Part shown: in pieces, positions 7,897 through 14,981 of the stretch
Numbering within the stretch: position 1 is the stretch's first letter
Layout: each line of letters begins with the position of its first letter
Notes under the pieces: model-generated
Database searches by the model: none
The model's input: the letters and a program-made list of their open reading frames with translations, nothing else
Told to the model about the DNA's origin: nothing
Position numbers and translations under genes: made by a program
Source: Methanosarcina sp. KYL-1
GTDB lineage: Archaea > Halobacteriota > Methanosarcinia > Methanosarcinales > Methanosarcinaceae
NCBI RefSeq assembly: GCF_024372725.1
Contig: NZ_VOUA01000001.1
Location: 1 to 64,000, forward strand
DNA: 64,000 nt
Direction: 5' to 3'

Positions 7897-9315
7897 TCAA
7901 TGGCAACCACATTCTTTTTTTTGCCGGAATATCCCGTAAAGCATCAGGGGGAGGAGGAGGACTGCAAATCCGAGCTTTACGGTTTCGGGAAGCATTTCGC
8001 CTGCGCTTCCCAGGGTTGCTGTTGCGCTTATTCCCAGTTTCAGGTAAAGGAAGTCCAGAAGGATTCCCGCTCCCAGGGCGCAGAGGGAAATCACTCCCAG
8101 GTAAAGGGCTGCAGAGCGTTTGCCCAGGAAGCGGGCGACCATTGTAATAGTAGCCGCGTTGGTCGCAGGGCCTGCCAGGAGAAAGACGAAAGCTGTGCCC
8201 GGGCTCATTCCTTTTGCCATCAGGCTTGCTGCAAGGGGGGTCGAAGCTGTTGCGCAGATGTAGAGGGGAATTCCAACCACAAGCATGACCATCATTGAAC
8301 GGAGGCCGCCTCCCAGGTATTCCTGGATCAGGGTGTCAGGGACAGCATAGGATATGGTGCCTGCAAGGAGGATTCCTATGAACATCCATTTCGAAATGTC
8401 TCCCGGAAGTTCGATGTAAGCGTACCGGAGTCCTTCGAGGACTTTTTCTTTTGCGGATTTCCCGGCTTTGCTGCTTTCCTTTTCCCCTTCGATTTCGTGC
8501 CCGCAGCTCCCGCAGCCACAGGAAGAGCTTTCTTTTATCGGGGAGGGAATGGAAAGGGGTATGGTGAAGGGGGAGAGTTTTTCACCGGTTTTGTTGCCGA
8601 TTCCTGCAGGCTTTATTTCTAAAGTTCTAACTCCTGCAGGTTTTGCTACGTTTTTCAAAGCCGCCCCTTTCCCGTCTCCGGAGTTCGCAGCCGTGCTGCA
8701 GCCGCAGGATGATATGTTGCATGAGCTGTCGCTGCATGAGCTGTCACTGCATGAGCTGTCACTGCATGAGCTGCCGGTTTTCGGAGCCCCGATCAGGGTG
8801 GCAACTGCAAGCATCCCTGTCCTGTTTCCCGGCTTTTCCTGTGCTTTTGTCTCCTTCTTTTTTTGCTCATCTCCTATCAGCAGGTTGTCCGCAAGCCCTG
8901 CAAGGAGGGCGGTTGCAAGGGTTGCCAGGGGGCGAAAGACCGTCATCAGGGGGTCCAGGAGGGCGTAGGTGATTGCAATGGAGTCCACGCCGGTCTGGGG
9001 GGTCGAGATAAGGAAAGAGAGGGTTGCTCCCCGGTTTGCCCCTCTTTTCCGTATGGACATGGCGGCAGGGATCACTCCGCAGGAACAGAGGGGAAGGGGC
9101 AGGCCTGCAATGGATGCGTTGACCACGGAGCGGACTTTTCCTGCGGAGGTCCCCAGGTAATCAATGATTTTCTGGTCGGGGACCAGGACGTTCAGGAGGC
9201 CTGCAACCCCGAACCCGAACAGGAGGTAGGGGGCAGCCTCCGTGAATATGTCCCAGGAAGCCAGGAGGACGCCTGATATGACGGCCGTCAGGGTGGACAG
9301 GATCTCAGTGCTCAT
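7897..9315 (-). CDS. Cys-rich permease, SO_0444/ArsP-like heavy-metal efflux family (DUF318)
   Basis: A 472-residue polytopic membrane protein. Two permease halves (about 10-160 and 300-465) each carry hydrophobic helices; the first has PLPLCSCGVIPAA and the second GIPLYICATASTPLAASL, as in two-domain DUF318 permeases. The central cytosolic loop (about 160-290) holds four successive Cys-containing 5-residue repeats (CSDSS type), a CGC motif and then SSCGCGSCGHE. The C-terminus ends ECGCH. These look like soft-metal ligands. It starts 11 bp inside arsR, so the two are co-transcribed. Cu/Zn or arsenical efflux fits; the substrate is unproven. Confidence 0.85.
   Translation of the reverse strand: MSTEILSTLTAVISGVLLASWDIFTEAAPYLLFGFGVAGLLNVLVPDQKIIDYLGTSAGKVRSVVNASIAGLPLPLCSCGVIPAAMSIRKRGANRGATLSFLISTPQTGVDSIAITYALLDPLMTVFRPLATLATALLAGLADNLLIGDEQKKKETKAQEKPGNRTGMLAVATLIGAPKTGSSCSDSSCSDSSCSDSSCNISSCGCSTAANSGDGKGAALKNVAKPAGVRTLEIKPAGIGNKTGEKLSPFTIPLSIPSPIKESSSCGCGSCGHEIEGEKESSKAGKSAKEKVLEGLRYAYIELPGDISKWMFIGILLAGTISYAVPDTLIQEYLGGGLRSMMVMLVVGIPLYICATASTPLAASLMAKGMSPGTAFVFLLAGPATNAATITMVARFLGKRSAALYLGVISLCALGAGILLDFLYLKLGISATATLGSAGEMLPETVKLGFAVLLLPLMLYGIFRQKKECGCH
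8709..8771 (-). repeat. 15-bp in-frame repeat encoding Cys-Ser-Asp-Ser-Ser units
   Basis: GCTGTCACTGCATGA-type units repeat about four times inside the permease gene, each adding five residues and one cysteine. Unit length is a multiple of three, so copy number can vary without a frameshift. Confidence 0.85.
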
Positions 9316-9658
9316 GTTTTTCCTCCACGTGTTCCAGGCACATCTCTATTAACATTCGCACGTGGGCGTCGGCAATATAGTAAATTGTAAATTTCCCCTC
9401 CCTCCTGACCCGCACAAGGTCAAGCTGCCTGAGGGTGCGGAGGCTGTGCGAGATCGCTGACTGGGTGACGTCCAGGGCCTGTTCGAGTTCGCAGACGCAC
9501 ATCTCCTTCTGCCTGAGCAAAAAGAGGATTTTCAGGCGGGTGTCCGACTGGAGGGCCTGGAAGACCGCAGCCATCCTTGTGATGCTTTCGGTTTCCGGGA
9601 CTTTCTTCAGCATGCCTCCTATCTGCCCGGCATTCACTCTTTCGCATTTTTCTTTCAT
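9305..9658 (-). CDS. ArsR/SmtB-family metal-responsive repressor
   Basis: A 117-residue winged-helix regulator: VFQALQSDTRLKILFLLRQ, the metal-binding-type MCVCELEQAL (CxC), recognition helix TQSAISHSLRTLRQLDLV and the wing VRREGKFTIYYI. The family represses metal-efflux genes and releases DNA when metal binds. It overlaps the following permease by 11 bp. A near-perfect palindrome touches the annotated ATG, leaving no room for a Shine-Dalgarno, so the mRNA may be leaderless; an internal ATG (MLKKVPE) has AGGAGG only 1 nt upstream. It very probably represses its own operon. Confidence 0.93.
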   Translation of the reverse strand: MKEKCERVNAGQIGGMLKKVPETESITRMAAVFQALQSDTRLKILFLLRQKEMCVCELEQALDVTQSAISHSLRTLRQLDLVRVRREGKFTIYYIADAHVRMLIEMCLEHVEEKHEH

Positions 9659-9659
9659 G

Positions 9660-9685
9660 AATATATGAACAACTGTTCATATATT
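9660..9685. promoter_or_regulatory. ArsR operator: 11-bp inverted repeat with 4-bp centre
   Basis: ATATATGAAC and GTTCATATAT flank AACT, plus one more A/T pair outside. The GAACA/TGTTC core with AT flanks is typical of ArsR/SmtB sites. It lies 1-27 bp before the arsR start and would block the basal transcription complex. The assignment is inferred from position and symmetry. Confidence 0.75.
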
Positions 9686-9738
9686 AATATCTTATTAAAA
9701 ACTGCAGCAGTTAACGGTAATTGGCCGGCTCCCGGCTT

Positions 9739-10512
9739 TCAGAGCCCCAGGACCAGTATGGAAAACAGCAGGAGGACCAGCAGGGCTGCCCAATCCCTTC
9801 CCTTCATGGAAAGTTCGTGCATCGAAGTCCTGGCCCTCCCCTGGTAGCCCCTGCTCTCCATTGCAAGGGCAAGTTCCCCTGCGTCCCGGACAAGCCCCCT
9901 GAGCAGGGGGACGGCAAGGGCGGGAATCGACCTGAAGGGACTTTTCCCAAAGTCCATACCCCGGGCAGCCTGGGCGGCTTTTGTCCGTTCCACCCTTTCG
10001 AAGAGGAGGGGGAGGAAAGCGATGGAGAGGTTCATCATCGTGGCAAGTTCAAAGGATGTCACTCCCAGCCAGCGCAGGGGGAGGGGGCGGAGCATCCTTT
10101 CGATCCCTGCGGTAATTGCGGAAGGGTTGGTGCTTGCGGTCAGGACGGCGGCAAAGAGCAGGAGGAGCACGAAGCGGGATGCAATCCTGGTCCCGTTTTC
10201 AAGCCCTTCGAGGCTCGGCTGCAGGGCCCCAAAAGAGGCCAGTGCCTCTCCCTCCGTGAAAAAAAGCTGGGCAAGGAAGATAAAGGTAATAAACAGCACC
10301 ATTGGCCTGACTGCCCGGGCAAAGACCTTCAAAGGGACTCCCGAGAGCAGGGCAAGGGTGAAGAAGAGTACGAAAAGAGCCCCTATCCCTGTGAAACTCT
10401 CAGCCCTGAAGGTCAGGACCCCTAGCAGCATCACGGCTGCAAGCTTTGTCCTGGGATCAAGCCTGTGGAGAAGGGATGTCCCGGGCACGTAGCTGAATAC
10501 AGGCTCTTTCAT
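9739..10512 (-). CDS. ecfT: ECF transporter transmembrane subunit EcfT
   Basis: The 257-residue T subunit (CbiQ family) of an energy-coupling-factor importer. It has several hydrophobic helices and the coupling-helix signature near the C-terminus with two Ala-Arg-Gly-type motifs: AAQAARGMDFGK and AMESRGYQGRARTS, which contact the ATPases. N-terminal LHRLDPRTKLAAVMLLG is typical. The start overlaps the stop of the preceding ATPase by 4 bp (ATGA), showing translational coupling. It is the last gene of bioY-ecfA-ecfA-ecfT, so biotin is the likely substrate. Confidence 0.95.
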   Translation of the reverse strand: MKEPVFSYVPGTSLLHRLDPRTKLAAVMLLGVLTFRAESFTGIGALFVLFFTLALLSGVPLKVFARAVRPMVLFITFIFLAQLFFTEGEALASFGALQPSLEGLENGTRIASRFVLLLLFAAVLTASTNPSAITAGIERMLRPLPLRWLGVTSFELATMMNLSIAFLPLLFERVERTKAAQAARGMDFGKSPFRSIPALAVPLLRGLVRDAGELALAMESRGYQGRARTSMHELSMKGRDWAALLVLLLFSILVLGL

Positions 10513-11336
10513 GTTTTTTCCTCAAATGCTGATTTTGCTTTCAGGATCTCCTCAAGGGCAGCTTTTACTGTGAATGCGGCAGGGTTTACGGGCAGCCCCC
10601 GGTTTTTAAGTTCCCGCATCAGGGATGCAACAGGAGGGAGGGGGCCGCATCCGGCTTCAAGGTACTCTTCCCGGCTGCCCTGGAACACTATCCTTCCTTC
10701 CTGCATAAGCACGACCCTTTCCAGCAGGGGGAAAAACCCTTTAAGGTTGTGGGTAACCGTCACGACTGTAGTGCCCTGTTCACGGATTCTCTTCAGGGCC
10801 TCAAGGGTTTCGGTCTTTCCGCCAGGGTCCAGGCCTGTTATGGGCTCGTCCAGCACCAGGTAGTCCGGCCTGAGGGCAAGGGCGCTTGCAAGGGCAACCC
10901 GCTGCATCTCCCCTCCGCTCAGGCTGAACGGGGACCTTAAAAGCACTTCCCGGTCAAGGGAAACGGCTTTTAAGGCTTCCAGGACCCTTTCTTCGGTTTC
11001 TTCCTTTGAAAACCCGAAGTTTGTGGGGCCAAAGGCTATCTCCTCATGCACGGTCCTGCAAAATAGCTGGTCTGCAGCCTGCTGGAAGAGCATGCCCACC
11101 TTTCTTTTTACCTCTCTCGAGGAAGGGTCAAGCCCGTCCACGCTCACGCTTCCCGAGTCCTGGCGGAGAAGCCCGTTAAAGAGTTTCATCAGGGTGGATT
11201 TTCCTGCTCCCTTCTCCCCGAAAATTCCTACAAATTCCCCTTTTTCGATCCGCAGGTTTATGTCCCTGAGGGCGGGAGTTTCAAGGGGGGTCTTTTTTGC
11301 GTAGGCAAAGTTTACGTTTTTGAGAATAATCGGCAT
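10509..11336 (-). CDS. ecfA2: ECF transporter ATP-binding subunit
   Basis: A 275-residue ABC ATPase. Walker A reads GEKGAGKSTL, the Q-loop is in MLFQQAADQLF, the signature is LSGGEMQRVALA, Walker B is YLVLDEP and the switch His is in VTHNL. The C-terminal tail after residue 220 is the EcfA-type extension. It overlaps its upstream partner by 25 bp and ecfT by 4 bp. It forms a heterodimer with the other EcfA that powers biotin uptake through EcfT and BioY. Confidence 0.94.
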   Translation of the reverse strand: MPIILKNVNFAYAKKTPLETPALRDINLRIEKGEFVGIFGEKGAGKSTLMKLFNGLLRQDSGSVSVDGLDPSSREVKRKVGMLFQQAADQLFCRTVHEEIAFGPTNFGFSKEETEERVLEALKAVSLDREVLLRSPFSLSGGEMQRVALASALALRPDYLVLDEPITGLDPGGKTETLEALKRIREQGTTVVTVTHNLKGFFPLLERVVLMQEGRIVFQGSREEYLEAGCGPLPPVASLMRELKNRGLPVNPAAFTVKAALEEILKAKSAFEEKT

Positions 11337-12133
11337 ATCTCCTCCGCAAATGTTTCCGGGGAACGGGTCTTTTCCCAGGGCACGTGTATCCCGTGGGCCC
11401 TGAGCTGCGCTGCAAGTTCGATCAGGGAGGGAAGGGCAAGGCCCGGGTCTCCCGGGAGGTCTGAAAACAGCTTCTCAGGCTGTCCTTCCCGCACGATTTT
11501 TCCCTGCTCCATAACTATGACCCTGTCTGCGGCATGGAGCTCTTCGAGGTTGTGAGTGACATATACTATGGTTTTTCCTTTTTCCCGGAGCCCTTCTATG
11601 CGTTTGAGGACTGCAGTCCCCGAACCGGGGTCGAGCATTGAAGTTACTTCATCAAATACCAGGCATTCGGGCTCCATTGTAAGGACGCCAGCCAGGGCCG
11701 TGCACTGCCCCTGGCCTCCGCTCAGGGTTTTCGGGGAACGGTGCCTGTATTTCTCAAGCCCTGTTTCGGCAAGGACCCTGTCCACCCGTACCCGGATCTC
11801 TGCGGGGGAAAGGCAGAGGTTTTCAGGGCCGAAAGCCAGGTCCTCTTCCACGGTCCTGCCCACAAACTGGGTTTCAGGGTTCTGGAACACGATGCCCACA
11901 AGTTTTCTTATCTCCGGGAGCCTTGCAAAGTCCCGGGTATCCAGTCCCCTGACCGTGACCTTTCCTTTTTCGGGCCTGAGGAGACCGTTAAGGTGGAGGG
12001 CGAGAGTGGATTTCCCACTTCCGTTTCGGCCTATTATCCCCAGGAATTCTCCCTCTTCAATCTCCAGGTTTATGTTTCTGAGGGCAGGAGTCCCGCCAGG
12101 GTAGCTGTAACTTACATTTTCGAGCCTGATCAT
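11312..12133 (-). CDS. ecfA1: ECF transporter ATP-binding subunit
   Basis: A 273-residue ABC ATPase. Walker A is GRNGSGKSTL, the Q-loop GIVFQNPETQFVGRTVEEDLAFG is characteristic of EcfA, the signature is LSGGQGQCTALAG (Cys-Thr where Arg-Val is usual), Walker B is CLVFDE and the H-loop VTHNLEEL. After Walker B the segment reads DEVTSMLDP. The helix following the signature is unusual (GQCTALAGVLTMEP) but spaced normally. It is the first ATPase of the operon, 221 bp after bioY. A1/A2 labels follow order only. Confidence 0.93.
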   Translation of the reverse strand: MIRLENVSYSYPGGTPALRNINLEIEEGEFLGIIGRNGSGKSTLALHLNGLLRPEKGKVTVRGLDTRDFARLPEIRKLVGIVFQNPETQFVGRTVEEDLAFGPENLCLSPAEIRVRVDRVLAETGLEKYRHRSPKTLSGGQGQCTALAGVLTMEPECLVFDEVTSMLDPGSGTAVLKRIEGLREKGKTIVYVTHNLEELHAADRVIVMEQGKIVREGQPEKLFSDLPGDPGLALPSLIELAAQLRAHGIHVPWEKTRSPETFAEEICRLFSKT

Positions 12134-12156
12134 GCTGAATCGGATTTCTTCTTTTT

Positions 12157-12186
12157 TTCTTCTTCTTCTTCTTCTTCTTCTTCTTT
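12157..12186. repeat. CTT/TTC microsatellite in the bioY-ecfA spacer
   Basis: About nine consecutive TTC triplets (GAA on the transcribed strand) lie just before the ecfA start, within the 221-bp bioY-ecfA spacer. On the mRNA this is a purine-rich GAA tract immediately upstream of the ATG. I see no separate promoter. Confidence 0.85.
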
Positions 12187-12354
12187 TAATTCTCTTAAAT
12201 ATGCCAGAGCAAATTTCTTTTCCTCTTTTTTAAATCTCCGGAATATCCGGAATATGCTAAACCGGATTCCTTATACTCTTTTTAAATTCTCCGGAAAAAT
12301 TCGGGAAATGCCCTGTTTCTTTTTGCAGGAAAAGGTGAGAGCCGGGGGTGGCCT

Positions 12355-12918
12355 TTACAGTTCATGTGTTGCAGCAATGTATGCGGCAACTGCAGTCTTT
12401 AAGGCTTCTCCCGGAAGGAAGGGTAGGACTCCGAGGGCAAGGGCGGTTTTGAGCCCGAGCTCGGCTACGAACATCAGCTGGGCAACTCCGCAGGCGTAGA
12501 TTACCAGGATTCCGGCTCCCATGTTCAGGGCATTTGTCAGAAATCCCGGTTTACCTTTCTTTTCAGCGATTTCGGAAAGCCGGCCTATCAGGTAGGCTGC
12601 CAGGATAAAACCGAAGATGTACCCTCCCGTGGGGCCGAGGACAACGCCCAGTCCGGAACTTCCTCCGGAAAAGACCGGGAGCCCTGCAATTCCAAGGAGC
12701 ATATATACAAGCATACTCAGGCTCCCCCATTTGCTTTTCAGCATACTTCCAGCAAGCAGGACAAAAAAGACCTGCAGGGTTATGGGCACAGGCGAAAAGG
12801 GCATGGGAATCTCAATATATGCTCCTGCGGCAGTCAGGGCTGCAAAAAGAGATGCAAAGACCATCTTCCTGAGTTCGGGAGCTTGGGTTGTTTGCAGGTT
12901 ACTGTTTTTCATTTTCAT
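12355..12918 (-). CDS. bioY: Biotin transporter substrate-binding subunit BioY
   Basis: A 187-residue integral membrane S-component with about six helices. Family signatures are visible: MPFSPVPITLQVFFVLLAG, the SKWGSLSMLVYMLLGIAGLPVFSGG block and GPTGGYIFGF. It binds biotin with high affinity and docks on EcfT/EcfA. It is the first gene of the operon, followed by two EcfA and EcfT. About 190 bp upstream lies a BirA-type operator with a TATA-like box beside it. The start MKMKNSN is preceded by AAGG. Confidence 0.96.
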   Translation of the reverse strand: MKMKNSNLQTTQAPELRKMVFASLFAALTAAGAYIEIPMPFSPVPITLQVFFVLLAGSMLKSKWGSLSMLVYMLLGIAGLPVFSGGSSGLGVVLGPTGGYIFGFILAAYLIGRLSEIAEKKGKPGFLTNALNMGAGILVIYACGVAQLMFVAELGLKTALALGVLPFLPGEALKTAVAAYIAATHEL

Positions 12919-13092
12919 GGTTTTGCCTTTTTATGGTGGCTTTTGCTTTTTGTTTAAGGGATTTTTGCCCTCTTTCGGGCCTTCTGGAATGAGAAGATTT
13001 CTGATAATGCAATAAATTGGCAACGGGCCAGTTCTGCCGGGTATTGTTAACTGCTGTATTGTTTCCCTTTGCCGGCTAACTCGTCCACTGCG

Positions 13093-13136
13093 AATTTAAA
13101 AGTATTGTTAACCTCATTTTCACCTTTGGTTTACAT
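13093..13136 (-). promoter_or_regulatory. BirA-type biotin operator and TATA-like box of bioY
   Basis: 13105-13136 reads TTGTTAACC-N14-GGTTTACAT, one base off the symmetric biotin-repressor box (TTGTNAACC-N14-16-GGTTNACAA). On the transcribed strand a TTTAAATT box (13093-13100) follows 4 bp later, so the operator overlaps the TFB-recognition position. A second half site TTGTTAAC lies at 13044-13051. A BirA protein with a DNA-binding domain is predicted elsewhere in the genome. The implied 5' leader is about 150 nt. Confidence 0.7.
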
Positions 13137-13302
13137 TGGATTTAAAACTTTCCCGGTATCCATGGCTTAATCTTTCCGGAGGATTTTTCTCCGGTTCGGA
13201 GCGATAATTAGATATATATCTTCTGCCGGTATTATGGATACTTCACCTGAGATGCAGTCCTTGCAGAATAATCACGGGCATGTATTTCGGGAATATCATT
13301 GT

Positions 13303-13377
13303 GGGCGCGTGGCCTAGCCCGGATATGGCGGCAGCCTCCTAAGCTGTAAATCGGGGGTTCAAATCCCTTCGCGCCCG
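13303..13377 (+). tRNA. tRNA-Arg (anticodon CCT)
   Basis: The acceptor stem GGGCGCG pairs with CGCGCCC, discriminator G. The anticodon stem GCAGC/GCTGT (one G-U pair) has loop CTCCTAA, giving CCT. The T-loop is TTCAAAT. CCA is not encoded. It reads AGG codons. With tRNA-Arg(TCT) at 5.4 kb the window holds two AGR-decoding tRNAs with similar T-arms. Confidence 0.95.
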
Positions 13378-13592
13378 CTAATTTCCTTTCATCTGTTTTG
13401 CCTGTTTTGTTCTGGCATAGGGATTCAGTGTCAGGTTTCTGATCATGATTCTATGGTTTTTATCCAGGTGTCAGAGCCGGCAGCATGAACAAATTTTAAC
13501 AAGCACGAAATTAAAATAGAGTACAGAATTAACATAGCAGTACTGAATTAGCATAACAAGTACGGAATCAGCACTTCAGAGGAAACAGGACC

Positions 13593-14048
13593 GTGATCAG
13601 GAAAGCCAGGGTCAGTGACGTTGTTGCGATGAAGCAGATCATCAGCACCTATTCCAGGGAGGAGCTTATGCTCGCCCGCTCCCTGAGTGAGATGTATGAA
13701 AATATCAGGGACTATTACGTCTGCGAGATGGACGGGGAAGTCGTGGGTTGTTGTGCCCTGCACGTGGTCTGGGAAGACCTTGCAGAGGTCCTTGCCCTTG
13801 CAGTAAAGCCTGAATGCGCAAGAAAAGGCGTGGGCACAAAACTGGTCTCGGCCTGTCTTGAGGATGCTGAGGACCTGGGCATGAAGGAAGTCTTTGCCCT
13901 TACCTACGTGCCTGAATTTTTTGAAACGCTCGGCTTCGATATAGTGGACAAAAACAGCCTCCCCCGGAAAATCTGGTCCGGGTGCCTCAGGTGCCCCAAA
14001 TTCCCCGACTGCAATGAAATTGCTGTCCTGAAGTCGATCAATGCCTGA
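13593..14048 (+). CDS. GNAT-family N-acetyltransferase (ArgA-like short form)
   Basis: A 151-residue GNAT protein. The acetyl-CoA pyrophosphate loop is visible as VKPECARKGVGTKLV, after the beta strands VGCCALHVV and AEVLALAV. C-terminal SGCLRCPKFPDCNEIAVLK contains a Cys cluster. Short GNAT proteins of this pattern include stand-alone N-acetylglutamate synthases, so a role in arginine biosynthesis is possible but unproven. It starts with GTG, preceded by AGAGGAAACAGGA. It is a single gene just after a tRNA-Arg, with no arginine genes beside it. Confidence 0.85.
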   Translation: MIRKARVSDVVAMKQIISTYSREELMLARSLSEMYENIRDYYVCEMDGEVVGCCALHVVWEDLAEVLALAVKPECARKGVGTKLVSACLEDAEDLGMKEVFALTYVPEFFETLGFDIVDKNSLPRKIWSGCLRCPKFPDCNEIAVLKSINA

Positions 14049-14208
14049 ATCTTTTCGGGGCTTTTCCCGGAATCCCTGCTTTTTTCGTTCCCTGTTTCCA
14101 TGTTTTAGTCCGGATGTGCGGGGTTTTCGGCTGCAAAAGCTTCTCCTCTTAATTAACTTTTTATTATAGATCAAAAACCACAAGTTATTTATTTGGGCAG
14201 TTTAGTTT

Positions 14209-14222
14209 TTAGGTTGTCCTAA
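14209..14222. promoter_or_regulatory. DtxR-type iron box upstream of the iron operon
   Basis: TTAGG-TTGT-CCTAA is a perfect 5-bp inverted repeat and matches the TTAGG half of known DtxR/IdeR sites. It lies 46-60 bp before the regulator start. Autoregulation of the dtxR-feoB operon is inferred. Confidence 0.55.
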
Positions 14223-14268
14223 TTATCCGGCCCGGTGCTTTCAGGCCGGTGCTGGTGGGATGGTGTTG

Positions 14269-14934
14269 ATGCATACGGATCGATTAGAAGAATATCTTGA
14301 GACGATTCTTTACCTTATCATGAAAAACCAGGGCCCTGCAAAAACCAAACAGATAGCAGACGAGCTTAACGTGTCTCCGCCCAGCGTGACGGAAATGATC
14401 AAGAAGCTGTCTTCTATGGGGCTGGTGGAATACACTCCCTACCAGGGAGTAGAATTAACTGAAAAAGGAACTGACCAGGCTGTCAGGATTAAACGGAAGC
14501 ATCAGGTGCTGGAAACTTTCCTGGCAGATGTCCTTGATTTTGACCGGAAGGAAGCCCACAAGGAAGCCTGCGAACTGGAGCATGCAGTCTCGGACTCCGT
14601 GCTTGAGAAGCTCTACGAGTTCCTGGGGAGTCCCGAATACTGTCCTGACGGGCATCCCATAAACATTGACATGAGCAATATGAAGCGTGAGGACCATTTC
14701 CTCCCCCTTGACGAAATGAAAGAAGGGACTTCCGGCACCATTGCAAGGGTTACTCTCCCCAGGGAAACAAGAGAGCGCCTGAACTCCCTCGGTATCCTTG
14801 CAGGGGAAGAGATCGAAGTGAAGCGCAAGCAAAAACAGGGCTGTATTTCGGTAATAGCCGTGGGCTCGGAAATTGCCCTGGGCAGGGATGTTGCAAAGAA
14901 GATTTTCATCACCCCCAGGGCTAATGGCCTGTAA
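14269..14934 (+). CDS. DtxR-family iron-dependent repressor
   Basis: A metalloregulator with an N-terminal winged helix (AKTKQIADELNVSPPSVTEMIKKL), a dimerisation/metal-binding domain (CELEHAVSDSVLEKL, CPDGHPI) and a C-terminal FeoA/SH3-like domain from about residue 145 (GTSGTIARVTLP to ISVIAVGSEIALGRDVAKKIFI). It senses Fe(II) or Mn(II) and represses uptake genes. I chose the ATG at 14269 (MHTDRLEEYLETI) because GGTGG lies at proper distance; an ATG three codons earlier has no usable site. FeoB begins 47 bp downstream, so the two form an operon. No separate FeoA gene is present. Confidence 0.93.
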   Translation: MHTDRLEEYLETILYLIMKNQGPAKTKQIADELNVSPPSVTEMIKKLSSMGLVEYTPYQGVELTEKGTDQAVRIKRKHQVLETFLADVLDFDRKEAHKEACELEHAVSDSVLEKLYEFLGSPEYCPDGHPINIDMSNMKREDHFLPLDEMKEGTSGTIARVTLPRETRERLNSLGILAGEEIEVKRKQKQGCISVIAVGSEIALGRDVAKKIFITPRANGL

Positions 14935-14981
14935 GGGCGGGGGACAGGCCCTGCCCGGCACGGAACATAAACAATGGAGGC

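Noticed and set aside
7494-8147. 217-codon plus-strand Ser/Ala-rich frame
   Set aside because: Antisense to the Ala/Glu-rich PspC N-terminus and the permease end; composition is a mirror effect.
8468-8972. Plus-strand frames with CMSCH-type repeats
   Set aside because: Antisense to the Cys-repeat segment of the permease.
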